NCBI RefSeq assembly: GCF_014648655.1
Contig: NZ_BMRN01000025.1
Span: 47,713 to 111,712, forward strand
Source of the DNA: Streptomyces atratus
GTDB lineage: Bacteria; Actinomycetota; Actinomycetes; Streptomycetales; Streptomycetaceae
Reading direction: 5' to 3'
Length of the DNA stretch: 64,000 bases
The notes under the pieces are model-generated. The model ran no database searches and was not told where the DNA came from. It saw only the letters and a program-made list of their open reading frames with translations. Shown here in pieces: positions 8,262 to 16,383 of this stretch. Both the position numbers and the translations under genes were made by a program. Position 1 is the stretch's first letter. Each line of letters begins with the position of its first letter.

Positions 8262-9488
8262 CTAGCGGATCGGCATGCCCGAGAGGGTGCGGGCGATCAC
8301 CAGGCGCTGGATCTCGCTCGTGCCCTCGAAGATCGTGTAGATCGCCGCGTCCCGGTGCATCCGCTCCACCGGGTATTCACGAGTGAAGCCGTTGCCGCCG
8401 AGGATCTGCACGGCCTGCGCGGTGACCTTCTTCGCCGTCTCGCTCGCGTACAGCTTGGACATGGAACCCTCGGCCGAGGTGAACGGCTTTCCGGTGGTCG
8501 CCATCCAGGAGGCGCGCCAGACCAGCGGCCGGGCCGCGTCGATCTGGGTACGCATGTCGGCGAGCTGGAAGGCGACGCCCTGGTTGTCGATGATCGGCCG
8601 GCCGAACTGGGTACGGGTCTTCGCGTAGTCCAGCGCGACCTCGTACGCGGCACGGGCGGTGCCGACCGCCATGGCACCGACCGCGGGGCGGGAGGCCTCG
8701 AAGGTGGCCATCGCCGCGTTCTTCACCCGCTCGCCGCCGGACGCGGCGCTCTCGCGGGCCCGCGCCAGGCGCTGGTCGAGCTTCTCCTTGCCGCCGAGCA
8801 GGCAGTGGCCGGGGACACGGACGTCCTCGAGGACGACCTCGGCGGTGTGCGAGGCACGGATGCCGTGCTTCTTGAACTTCTGGCCCTGGGAGAGGCCGGG
8901 GGTGTTCGGCGGCACGATGAACGAGGCGTGCCCCTTGGAGCCGAGCTCCGCGTCGACCACGGCGACGACGACATGGACGCCCGCGATGCCGCCGTTGGTC
9001 GCCCAGGTCTTGGTGCCGTTCAGGACCCACTCGTCCTTGGCCTGGTCGTACACCGCGCGGGTGCGCATCGACGCGACGTCGGAACCCGCGTCCGGCTCTG
9101 AGGAGCAGAAGGCGGCGACCTTCACATCGTCGACGTCGCCGTACATCTGCGGGATCCAGGTGCCGATCTGCTCCTCGGTGCCGTTGGCGAGGACGCCCAC
9201 GGCCGCCAGGCCCGTACCGACGATCGACAGGGCGATGCCCGCGTCCCCCCAGAAGAGCTCCTCCAACGCCATCGGGATGCCGAGGCCCGTCGGGTCGAAG
9301 AACTGCTGGGCATAGAAGTCGAGGGAGTAGATGCCGACCTTGGCCGCCTCCTGGATGACGGGCCAGGGCGTTTCCTCACGCTCGTCCCACTCCGAAGCCG
9401 CCGGCCGGATCACATCCGCGGCGAAGCCGTGAAGCCAGTCACGGACCTGCTTCTGATCATCGTTGAGTTCGAGCGTGAACTCGGCCAT
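8262..9488 (-). CDS. Acyl-CoA dehydrogenase
   Basis: This is a 408-residue FAD flavoenzyme of fatty-acid or branched-chain acyl-CoA oxidation. It shows the family signatures CSSEPDAGSD in the middle domain, GTKTWATNGG, and the C-terminal YPVERMHRDAAIYTIFEGTSEIQ; the Glu of IFEGT is the expected catalytic base. The length is normal. The minus-strand ATG at 9488 is preceded by GAGGGG, so the four extra upstream codons are not used. A TetR regulator is transcribed divergently with a palindromic element between them, which argues for direct regulation by that TetR. The acyl chain specificity is not evident. Confidence 0.93.
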   Translation of the reverse strand: MAEFTLELNDDQKQVRDWLHGFAADVIRPAASEWDEREETPWPVIQEAAKVGIYSLDFYAQQFFDPTGLGIPMALEELFWGDAGIALSIVGTGLAAVGVLANGTEEQIGTWIPQMYGDVDDVKVAAFCSSEPDAGSDVASMRTRAVYDQAKDEWVLNGTKTWATNGGIAGVHVVVAVVDAELGSKGHASFIVPPNTPGLSQGQKFKKHGIRASHTAEVVLEDVRVPGHCLLGGKEKLDQRLARARESAASGGERVKNAAMATFEASRPAVGAMAVGTARAAYEVALDYAKTRTQFGRPIIDNQGVAFQLADMRTQIDAARPLVWRASWMATTGKPFTSAEGSMSKLYASETAKKVTAQAVQILGGNGFTREYPVERMHRDAAIYTIFEGTSEIQRLVIARTLSGMPIR

Positions 9489-9522
9489 GTTCCCCTCCAC
9501 GTGCTGCCCTGAAAAACCAATC

Positions 9523-9560
9523 GTTACTTGCGGTAACCGCAGTCTGTTACCGGCAAGTAG
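9523..9560. promoter_or_regulatory. Inverted repeat, probable TetR operator
   Basis: Two arms face each other: GTTACTTGCGGTAAC (9523-9537) and GTTACCGGCAAGTAG (9546-9560). The second, read on the minus strand, is CTACTTGCCGGTAAC, identical to the first core except for one inserted base. Each arm is itself partly symmetrical (TTAC...GTAA). It lies in the divergent gap between the acyl-CoA dehydrogenase and the TetR gene, 35 bases upstream of one start and 102 of the other. Confidence 0.6.
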
Positions 9561-9661
9561 CCTCTGTCAACCACTCGGTTGCCGATCCGCACCTCGCAGG
9601 GCAGGGTGTTACGTTGCGCAGGCAGGACGCAATTGCATGGCCAGGGGTGGGGAGAGGCGAC

Positions 9662-10312
9662 ATGGAGACCACACGACAGGCCGAGCGCCAGCGGACAGCG
9701 GCCGAGAGCCGCCGCCGAGAGCTGCTCGAGGCCGCCGACCGCGTGGTGCTCAGGGACGGGCCGGGCGCCTCGATGAACGCCATCGCGGCGGAGGCCGGAA
9801 TCACCAAGCCCATCCTCTACCGGCACTTCGGCGACAAGGGCGGCCTCTACCGCGCCCTCGCCAAGCGCCACACCGATGCCCTGCTCATCGCTCTGCGGGC
9901 CGCGCTCGACGCACCCGCCGAGCGCCGTCGGCGCGTGGAGTCGACGCTCGACACCTATCTCGCGGCGATCGAGGCCCGCCCGCAGGTCTACCGCTTCCTG
10001 ATGCACCCGTCCGACGACTCGGCACCCTCGACCGAGCAGGGCTTCGATGTCGGAAGGCACTCCGCACCGCTGCTGCGCCGGCTCGGCGAGGAGCTCGCCC
10101 TGGTGATCGCCGAGCGGGTGGACCTGGGCCCGGACAGCGAGGCCATGGCCCGCATCTGGGGTCACGGCATCGTCGGCATGATGCACGCCGCGGGCGACTG
10201 GTGGCTGGGGGAACGCCCTTGCTCCCGCGAGCAGTTGGTGCGCAGCCTGGCGGATCTGCTGTGGGGCAGGCTGGCCGAAGCGGGCGACCGCCCCGGCGGC
10301 CCGGGATTCTGA
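9662..10312 (+). CDS. TetR family transcriptional regulator
   Basis: This repressor has 216 residues. The N-terminal DNA-binding domain is clear: SMNAIAAEAGITKPILYRHF at about residues 39-58 is the helix-turn-helix, followed by the usual GDKGGLY. The remaining part is the helical ligand-binding and dimerisation domain. ATG at 9662 follows a GGGGAGAGG site, whereas the frame opens at 9614. It is divergent from an acyl-CoA dehydrogenase, so the ligand may be an acyl-CoA and the target that gene; this is inference from position and the intervening inverted repeat. Confidence 0.9.
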   Translation: METTRQAERQRTAAESRRRELLEAADRVVLRDGPGASMNAIAAEAGITKPILYRHFGDKGGLYRALAKRHTDALLIALRAALDAPAERRRRVESTLDTYLAAIEARPQVYRFLMHPSDDSAPSTEQGFDVGRHSAPLLRRLGEELALVIAERVDLGPDSEAMARIWGHGIVGMMHAAGDWWLGERPCSREQLVRSLADLLWGRLAEAGDRPGGPGF

Positions 10313-10324
10313 GGGTCTGTGCGG

Positions 10325-10891
10325 TCAGCCGCCCGGCGCCCAGGGCGCCCGGCGGGCCGCGCGCAGCGCTCTCGCCCGGCGCAGCCCGGTCAGCCGGTCC
10401 GTGTACACCATGCCTTCGAGGTGGTCGCACTCGTGCTGCAGGCAACGGGCGAAGAAGCCGGTGCCGGTGACCCGTACCGGCTCGCCCTCGACCGTCACGC
10501 CCTCGACGACGGCACGGTCGAAGCGCGGGGTGCCGGCCTCGATGCCGGGCAGCGAAAGACAGCCCTCCGGGCCGCGTAGGGTGATGCCGTCCGCCTCGAC
10601 CAGTTTCGGGTTGACGAGATGCCCGAGGTGACGGACGTCGTCGTCGTCCGGGCAGTCGTAGACGAACACCCGCAGCGGAACGCCGACCTGATTGGCCGCG
10701 AGTCCGACCCCCTGGGCCGCGTACATGGTGGCGTACATGTCCTCGACGAGGCGGGCGAGCGAGGGGCCGAAGTCCGTTACGGGTTCGCAGGCACCGTGCA
10801 GCACCGGATCACCGAGCAGACTCATGGCACGAATCAGTCCGGAACTGCCGGGGATCGGGCGGTTTCGCATGGAGGCAATCGTACGTTCCAC
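10325..10891 (-). CDS. def: Peptide deformylase
   Basis: This metalloenzyme removes the formyl group from the initiator methionine of new proteins. All three motifs are present: GVGLAANQVG (motif 1), EGCLSLPG (motif 2, metal-ligand Cys) and QHECDHLEG (motif 3, two His ligands and catalytic Glu). Two starts are possible. GTG at 10891 has GGAGGT four bases upstream and gives 188 residues, so it was chosen; ATG at 10870 gives 181 residues but has no ribosome site. The C-terminus is rich in Arg and Ala. The gene is convergent with the TetR gene, 12 bases away, and divergent from murT. Confidence 0.95.
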   Translation of the reverse strand: MERTIASMRNRPIPGSSGLIRAMSLLGDPVLHGACEPVTDFGPSLARLVEDMYATMYAAQGVGLAANQVGVPLRVFVYDCPDDDDVRHLGHLVNPKLVEADGITLRGPEGCLSLPGIEAGTPRFDRAVVEGVTVEGEPVRVTGTGFFARCLQHECDHLEGMVYTDRLTGLRRARALRAARRAPWAPGG

Positions 10892-10984
10892 GTGACCTCC
10901 ACCTTCCCGGCGGTGCCGCGGTGCGGTCGCCGCGCCGGACATCGATAGGCTGGGCGCGGACCGATGCAAGGAGGATCTAGGACG

Positions 10985-12223
10985 ATGGCAGGCAACACGG
11001 AGCCGCTGTCGCCGCGGGCCAAGCTGGCCGTGACGGCGGGTAAGGCCGCGGCAGCGGTGTCGCGCGCTGCGGGGCGCGGCAGCGGATCGGTGATCGGCGG
11101 CCGGGTGGCGCTCAAGCTCGACCCCGACCTGCTGGGGCGGCTGGCGCAGCACCTGGACGTGATCCTCGTGTCGGCGACGAACGGCAAGACGACGACGACC
11201 CGGCTCATCGCCGAGGCACTGCGGGCTGCGGGCCCGGTCGTGTCGAACGCGCTCGGGGCGAACATGCCGGCGGGCATCACCTCGGCGCTGGCAGGCGGCT
11301 CGGACGCGAAGTACGGCGTGATAGAGGTCGACGAGAAGTACCTCGCCGGGGTCGCTCGCGACACGACGCCCAAGGTGATCGCGCTGCTCAACCTCTCCCG
11401 CGACCAGCTGGACCGCGCCGCGGAGACCAGGATGCTCGCGGAGAAGTGGCGTGAGGGGCTGTCCGGCTCGAAGGCCGTGATCGTCGCCAACGCCGACGAC
11501 CCGCTGATCGTCTGGGCGGCGTCCTCCTCCCCCAATGTGGTGTGGGTCGCGGCCGGCCAGGCGTGGAAGGACGACGCCTGGTCCTGCCCGTCCTGCGGCG
11601 GTGTGATGCAGCGTCCCGGCGACGACTGGTTCTGCGGCGAGTGCGGATTCCGCCGCCCCGCCCCCAGCTGGGTGCTGCACGGCGACTACGTCCTGGACCC
11701 GCACGGTTCGGCGTGGCCGATCCACCTCCAGCTGCCCGGCCGCGCCAACAAGGCCAACGCCACCAGCTCCGCCGCCGTGGCCGCCGTCTTCGGTGTGCCG
11801 CCGCAGGTCGCGCTGGAGCGCATGTACCAGGTGCAGGCCGTCGCGGGCCGCTACGACGTGGTCAGCTTCCTCGGCCGTGAGCTGCGGCTGCTGCTGGCGA
11901 AGAACCCGGCGGGCTGGCTCGAAACGTTTTCCCTGATCGACCCGCCGCCCACCCCGGTGATCCTCTCCGTCAACGCCCGTGGCGCGGACGGCACGGACAC
12001 CTCCTGGCTGTGGGACGTGGACTACACCCAGCTCGCCGGTCACCCGATCTTCGTGCTCGGCGACCGCAAGCTGGACCTCGCGGTCCGTCTCGAAGTCGCC
12101 GGTCTCGACTTCCAGGTCTGCGAGAACCTCGACGAGGCCGTGCAGCAGGCCCCGCCCGGCCGTATCGAGGTCATTGCCAACTACACCGCCTTCCAGGACC
12201 TGCGCCGTCGTGTCGGCAACTGA
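10985..12223 (+). CDS. murT: MurT: Mur-ligase-like subunit of lipid II isoglutaminyl synthase
   Basis: MurT with GatD amidates the alpha-carboxyl of D-glutamate in lipid II, a cell-wall step in many Gram-positive bacteria. This 412-residue protein has a Mur-ligase P-loop ATNGKTTTT at residues 64-72 and, inserted in the central domain, the MurT-type zinc ribbon with Cys201, Cys204, Cys217 and Cys220 (CPSCGG, CGECGF). The C-terminal DUF1727 domain follows. ATG at 10985 is preceded by AAGGAGG at 10968-10974, and a -10-like TAGGCT lies at 10946. gatD starts 35 bases downstream, forming the standard operon. Confidence 0.95.
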   Translation: MAGNTEPLSPRAKLAVTAGKAAAAVSRAAGRGSGSVIGGRVALKLDPDLLGRLAQHLDVILVSATNGKTTTTRLIAEALRAAGPVVSNALGANMPAGITSALAGGSDAKYGVIEVDEKYLAGVARDTTPKVIALLNLSRDQLDRAAETRMLAEKWREGLSGSKAVIVANADDPLIVWAASSSPNVVWVAAGQAWKDDAWSCPSCGGVMQRPGDDWFCGECGFRRPAPSWVLHGDYVLDPHGSAWPIHLQLPGRANKANATSSAAVAAVFGVPPQVALERMYQVQAVAGRYDVVSFLGRELRLLLAKNPAGWLETFSLIDPPPTPVILSVNARGADGTDTSWLWDVDYTQLAGHPIFVLGDRKLDLAVRLEVAGLDFQVCENLDEAVQQAPPGRIEVIANYTAFQDLRRRVGN

Positions 12224-12257
12224 CCCCGGCCCCGGCCACCTCCGGAGAGGACGAAGA

Positions 12258-12986
12258 ATGAGCAACAACGGTCTGCGTCTGGTCTGGGTCTACCCCGACC
12301 TCCTCAGCACCTACGGCGACCAGGGCAATGCGCTCGTGGTGGAGCGCCGGGCCCGCCAGCGCGGTCTCGATGTGCAGCGCGTCGACGTCCGCAGCGATCA
12401 GCCGGTCCCGACGTCCGGCGACATCTATCTGATCGGCGGCGGTGAGGACCGGCCACAGCGCCTCGCCGCGGAGCGGTTGCGCCGCGACGGCGGGCTCAGC
12501 CGGGCCGCGTCCAACGGCGCGATCATCTTCTCGGTCTGCGCCGGTTACCAGATCCTCGGCCATGAGTTCATCAACGACCTGGGTGAGCGCGAGCCCGGTC
12601 TGGGGCTGCTCGACGTGGTCTCCACCCGCGGCGAGGGCGCCCGGTGCGTCGGTGACGTACTGGCCGACATCGACCCGCGCCTCGGCCTGCCGCCGCTGAC
12701 CGGTTTCGAGAACCACCAGGGCATCACCCATCTCGGCCCGACGGCAAGGCCGTTCGCCCGGGTGCAGCTCGGCGGGGGCAACGGCACCGGCGACGGCACC
12801 GAGGGTGCGTACAACGACACCGTCTTCGGTACGTACATGCACGGGCCCGTGATGGCGCGCAACCCGCTGATCGCGGATCTGCTGCTGAAGCTTGCCCTCG
12901 ATGTCAACGCCCTGCCGCCGACGGACGACCGCTGGTACGAGGCGCTGCGCGCCGAGCGCATCGCCTCGGCGACACAGCCCGCCTGA
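12258..12986 (+). CDS. gatD: GatD: glutamine amidotransferase subunit of lipid II isoglutaminyl synthase
   Basis: This 242-residue class-I-like amidotransferase (CobB/CobQ branch) releases ammonia from glutamine and channels it to MurT. The nucleophile is Cys94 in FSVCAGYQ and the catalytic His is probably His195 in TYMHGPV. A gly-rich stretch, IYLIGGGED, at residues 57-64 matches the family. ATG at 12258 follows GGAGAGG at about ten bases. It forms an operon with murT. A hairpin 55 bases after the stop may end the transcript. Confidence 0.95.
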   Translation: MSNNGLRLVWVYPDLLSTYGDQGNALVVERRARQRGLDVQRVDVRSDQPVPTSGDIYLIGGGEDRPQRLAAERLRRDGGLSRAASNGAIIFSVCAGYQILGHEFINDLGEREPGLGLLDVVSTRGEGARCVGDVLADIDPRLGLPPLTGFENHQGITHLGPTARPFARVQLGGGNGTGDGTEGAYNDTVFGTYMHGPVMARNPLIADLLLKLALDVNALPPTDDRWYEALRAERIASATQPA

Positions 12987-13041
12987 TGAGGCACATTTCG
13001 CTCAGCTGAGCGGCGTCCAGCAGGCGGACGCCCGGTTCGGT

Positions 13042-13071
13042 CCCGCCACCCTGCGCCGGTAGGGTGGCGGG
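13042..13071 (+). terminator. Hairpin after gatD, overlapping a possible pfkA -10 box
   Basis: Arms CCCGCCACCCT (13042-13052) and AGGGTGGCGGG (13061-13071) pair perfectly over 11 bases with an eight-base loop. The right arm includes TAGGGT at 13060-13065, which also resembles a Streptomyces -10 element for pfkA. Both roles are possible. Confidence 0.55.
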
Positions 13072-13129
13072 GATCCAACCGGACGACGTGGTCCGGTCGT
13101 CGGCCCACGTTGCAAAGGTTTCCCGGGCA

Positions 13130-14158
13130 ATGCGAATTGGTGTTCTCACCTCCGGCGGCGACTGCCCCGGCCTCAACGCCGTCATCCGTTCCGTCGTGCA
13201 TCGCGCGGTGGTCGACCACGGCGACGAGGTCATCGGCTTCCACGACGGGTGGAAGGGTCTCCTCGAGTGTGACTACCGCAAGCTCGACCTCGAAGCGGTC
13301 GGCGGCATCCTCGCCCGCGGCGGTACGATCCTCGGCTCCTCCCGGGTCCAGCCCGCCCATCTGCGGGGTGGCGTCGAACAGGCCAGGAGCCATGTCGCCG
13401 ATCTCGGCCTCGACGCGATCATCCCCATCGGCGGCGAGGGCACTCTCAAGGCGGCCAATCTGCTCTCCGAGGCGGGCCTGCCGATCGTCGGCGTACCGAA
13501 GACGATCGACAACGACATCGCCTCCACCGATGTGACCTTCGGCTTCGACACCGCCGTCGGTGTCGCCACCGAAGCCCTCGACCGGCTGAAGACCACCGCC
13601 GAATCCCACCAGCGGGTGCTGATCGTCGAGGTCATGGGCCGCCACACCGGCTGGATCGCCCTGCACTCGGGCATGGCGGCCGGTGCGCACGCCATCGTCG
13701 TGCCGGAGCGCCCCTTCGACATCGACGAGCTGACCGAGCTGGTCGGCAAGCGCTTCTCGGCCGGCAAGAAGTTCGCGATCGTCGTCGTCGCCGAGGGCGC
13801 CAAGCCGCGCCGGGGCGGCTCCATGGAATTCGAGCAGGGCACCAAGGACATCTACGGGCACGAGCGGTTCGCCGGCGTGGCCACGCAGCTCTCCGTCGAG
13901 CTGGAGCAGCGCCTGGGCAAGGAGGCCCGCCCGGTGATCCTCGGCCATGTGCAGCGCGGCGGCACCCCGACCGCGTACGACCGTGTTCTCGCCACCCGTT
14001 TCGGCTGGCACGCGGTGGAGGCCGCGCACCGCGGCGAATTCGGCATGATGACGGCGCTGCGCGGCACGGACATCGCGATGGTGCCGCTGGGTGAGGCCGT
14101 GGAGACCCTCAAGACGGTCCCGGCCGAGCGCTACGCCGAGGCGGAGTGCGTGCTCTGA
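13130..14158 (+). CDS. pfkA: 6-phosphofructokinase
   Basis: This enzyme phosphorylates fructose 6-phosphate in glycolysis. The 342-residue protein has the family motifs GVLTSGGDCPGLNAVIR at the N-terminus, the nucleotide-site IGGEGTLKAA and the catalytic PKTIDNDI. The GGEGT version of the nucleotide motif has a Gly where pyrophosphate-dependent enzymes have Asp, so ATP is the likely phosphoryl donor. ATG at 13130 fits the conserved N-terminus; the ribosome site is weak (AAAGG, about 11 bases upstream). A perfect 38-base palindrome follows the gene as terminator. Confidence 0.95.
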   Translation: MRIGVLTSGGDCPGLNAVIRSVVHRAVVDHGDEVIGFHDGWKGLLECDYRKLDLEAVGGILARGGTILGSSRVQPAHLRGGVEQARSHVADLGLDAIIPIGGEGTLKAANLLSEAGLPIVGVPKTIDNDIASTDVTFGFDTAVGVATEALDRLKTTAESHQRVLIVEVMGRHTGWIALHSGMAAGAHAIVVPERPFDIDELTELVGKRFSAGKKFAIVVVAEGAKPRRGGSMEFEQGTKDIYGHERFAGVATQLSVELEQRLGKEARPVILGHVQRGGTPTAYDRVLATRFGWHAVEAAHRGEFGMMTALRGTDIAMVPLGEAVETLKTVPAERYAEAECVL

Positions 14159-14175
14159 GCGACCCCCTGTCCGAC

Positions 14176-14213
14176 GAACTGCCCCCGGCCGCAGCTGCGG
14201 CCGGGGGCAGTTC
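14176..14213. terminator. Perfect 38-base palindrome, probable terminator
   Basis: The stretch 14176-14213 equals its own reverse complement, with 19-base arms starting GAACTGCCCCCGGCC and no unpaired loop. It begins 17 bases after the pfkA stop and precedes the CtaG-like gene. The symmetry is stronger than a terminator needs, so a protein-binding role cannot be excluded. Confidence 0.8.
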
Positions 14214-14269
14214 TACTCTGGTCGGGACAACCGGCACGAAACGGGGATGTCCCCAGCGGGAGTGAACAG

Positions 14270-15220
14270 ATGGATCACAGCGGGCACGGCATGAACATGG
14301 ATCTGCCGCCGTTCACGCTGGGACGCGGGCTCCAATTCTCCGCGGACCCGTTCTTTCTCATCGGCTGCGTGCTCGCCATCGGCCTGTACGGGTACGCCGT
14401 GGTGCGGCTGCGCAGGCGCGGGGACAGCTGGCCGGTCGGCCGGATCGTCTTCTTCGTCGTCGGTGTGCTGTCCATCGCCCTGGTGATGTGCACCAAGCTG
14501 AACGACTACGGCATGGTCATGTTCAGCGTGCACATGGTGCAGCACATGGTGATCAGCATGCTGTCGCCGATCCTGCTGCTGCTGGGCGCTCCGGTGACTC
14601 TGGCGCTGCGTGCGCTCCCGGTCGCGGGACGTGACCGCACCGGCCCGCGCGAGCTGCTGCTCATGCTGCTGCACAGCCGGTACATGAGGATCATCACGCA
14701 TCCGGTCTTCACGATTCCGCTCTTCATCGCCAGCTTGTACGCGCTGTACTTCACCCCCCTCTTCGACTTCCTGATGGGTTCGAAGACCGGGCACGTCGCG
14801 ATGATGGTGCACTTCCTCGCGGTCGGTCTGGTGTTCTTCTGGCCGATCATGGGCGTCGACCCGGGGCCGCACCGGCCCGGCTATGTGATGCGGATGCTGG
14901 AGCTGTTCGCGGGGATGCCGTTCCACGCGTTCTTCGGTATCGCGCTGATGATGGCGACATCCCCGATGGTGGAGACGTACAAGAATCCGCCGGCGTCGCT
15001 CGGCATCGACGCTCTGAGCGATCAGAACTGGGCGGGCGGTATCGCCTGGGCATTCAGCGAGATCCCGTCGGTGCTGGTGCTGATCGCGCTGGTCTTCCAG
15101 TGGTACCGCTCCGAGCAGCGGACGGCGAAGCGCTCCGACCGGGCGGCCGACCGGGACGGGGACCAGGAGCTGCAGGCGTACAACGCCTATCTCGCCTCGT
15201 TGCAGGCGCGCGGGCAGTAG
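14270..15220 (+). CDS. CtaG-like cytochrome c oxidase assembly protein
   Basis: This 316-residue membrane protein matches the caa3_CtaG family, which takes part in copper insertion or assembly of cytochrome c oxidase. It starts with a His/Met-rich segment (MDHSGHGMNM) that could bind copper. Seven hydrophobic segments follow, with conserved HMVQHMVISMLSPILL near residues 85-100 and further His residues in HFLAVG and MPFHAFFG. ATG at 14270 has a weak GGGAG site about ten bases upstream. A tiny membrane protein gene follows at 15287 and may be co-transcribed. The polar C-terminal tail is cytoplasmic. Confidence 0.88.
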   Translation: MDHSGHGMNMDLPPFTLGRGLQFSADPFFLIGCVLAIGLYGYAVVRLRRRGDSWPVGRIVFFVVGVLSIALVMCTKLNDYGMVMFSVHMVQHMVISMLSPILLLLGAPVTLALRALPVAGRDRTGPRELLLMLLHSRYMRIITHPVFTIPLFIASLYALYFTPLFDFLMGSKTGHVAMMVHFLAVGLVFFWPIMGVDPGPHRPGYVMRMLELFAGMPFHAFFGIALMMATSPMVETYKNPPASLGIDALSDQNWAGGIAWAFSEIPSVLVLIALVFQWYRSEQRTAKRSDRAADRDGDQELQAYNAYLASLQARGQ

Positions 15221-15286
15221 CGGTGGGCATGCCTCCGGGGTGACGATGGCATCCACGGCCGCGCGGCCGACGAGGAGGGTGCGGGC

Positions 15287-15445
15287 ATGTCCGGATCCAC
15301 GAAGACCATGGGAGTGATCACCGTGGCGGCCCTGGTGGCGGTCACCGGCTACACGGTGGCGCTGGGGAGCAGCGGCTGGCTCTGGTTCGGATGGGTGGTG
15401 CTCGGTCTGATCACCCTGGGGATGGCTGCGACGCACGAGTCCTGA
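15287..15445 (+). CDS. Small predicted membrane protein (52 residues)
   Basis: This short gene encodes 52 residues with two hydrophobic segments, TMGVITVAALVAVTGYTVAL and WLWFGWVVLGLITLGMA, separated by GSSG. GAGGAGGG at 15271-15278 gives a strong ribosome site with eight bases of spacing to the ATG. The stop is TGA at 15443. It lies 66 bases after the CtaG-like gene on the same strand, so it may be a small partner of that protein. The hydrophobic pattern and the good ribosome site make it likely to be real. The function is unknown. Confidence 0.65.
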   Translation: MSGSTKTMGVITVAALVAVTGYTVALGSSGWLWFGWVVLGLITLGMAATHES

Positions 15446-15479
15446 GCCGGGTGGGTCACCCGGCTCAGGCCGGCCGGGC

Positions 15480-15875
15480 TCAGAAGCGGAAGACCGGTCC
15501 GGTGACCGCGTCCATCACGCAGGCGTTGGGGAACGTCCGTTGCCAGCTGACGGGGCGCCCGTCCCGGTTGCCGGTGGCGGTGGCCGTCACCGGGTCGTAC
15601 CCCTCGATGCACAGACGCGGGCTGCCGGGCAGGGCGTCCAGATCACCTTCCGCCCAGTCGATCGCCGCACAGGCGGCGGCCGCATGGGGGTGATGGGCGT
15701 CCGGAGCGGGCGGGCAGAACAGTGCGACGCCACGGATCCAGGTGTTCTCGCTGCCCGAGACGGTGAGGAGGAGCCCACGGTCCGGCACCGGGTCATTGGA
15801 CTCGGCGGCTGCGGCAGGCACCGCGACGGTGAGAGTGAGCAGGGCAGCGGTGGCGAGAGCGACGCGCAGGCGCAT
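15480..15875 (-). CDS. SSI family secreted protease inhibitor with Glu at P1
   Basis: This is a 131-residue Streptomyces subtilisin inhibitor-like protein. A Sec signal peptide covers about residues 1-24 (VAVPAAAAE cleavage region). The mature part has GLLLTVSG, the two disulfide pairs Cys54-Cys69 and Cys89-Cys119, GDLDAL, and the C-terminal VFRF that matches the family end. The reactive loop is CIEGYDPV where classical SSI has CPMVYDPV, so P1 is Glu91, P1' is Gly92 and P2 is Ile rather than Pro. Known family members usually have Met, Lys or Arg at P1, so a Glu-specific protease is a possible target. ATG at 15875 begins the signal peptide and is preceded by AGGAG. Confidence 0.93.
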   Translation of the reverse strand: MRLRVALATAALLTLTVAVPAAAAESNDPVPDRGLLLTVSGSENTWIRGVALFCPPAPDAHHPHAAAACAAIDWAEGDLDALPGSPRLCIEGYDPVTATATGNRDGRPVSWQRTFPNACVMDAVTGPVFRF

Positions 15876-16180
15876 CGGAGAACTCCTGTGGCTCGAGGGA
15901 TCCGGGGCGTCCCGGGGATGGACCGGGTGCGTCTCAGGCATCCTGGACGGCCCGCATTCGGGAACCCGGCAAGATGACCTTTCACGTTCGCACCGGGCAA
16001 GAGCCGCGCCGCGGGTCCCACCCTCCGGAGTCAGTCGGCGGGTCGGGCGACATCCGGTACGCCACAGCCGAGCCCGGCTCAGCCGACCAGCGGTGGCGGT
16101 CACTGACATCACGCGCGCTCCGCTTCTGCCCGGCCGGGCAGGTATCACCGTGGCCACCGCGATCGCCTGCCCGCGACCGG

Positions 16181-16279
16181 CAGCAAGGGCAGACGGTCAC
16201 CTTCACCGCACCGGCCAAGGCCGGCACGTACCCATGCATCTGCACCACTCACCCTTGCATGAACGGTTCACTCACTGTC
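16181..16279 (+). pseudogene. Cupredoxin-domain remnant
   Basis: In one plus-strand frame the stretch reads GQTVTFTAPAKAGTYPCICT followed by HPCMNGSLTV. This is the copper-site half of a plastocyanin-like domain, with the C-x4-H-x2-M ligand pattern. The sequence before and after it is not protein-like in the same frame, and no start or ribosome site is near. It is a decayed fragment of a secreted cupredoxin gene. Confidence 0.65.
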
Positions 16280-16383
16280 CGATGGCGCGCGCGAAATCCC
16301 GTGCGGGCGCAACACACGGGCGCGCCTCGTGTCACCAGCAGTTGCGTGCCGTGGGCCGGCCGCCCCCGGGCGCCGGTCCTTCG

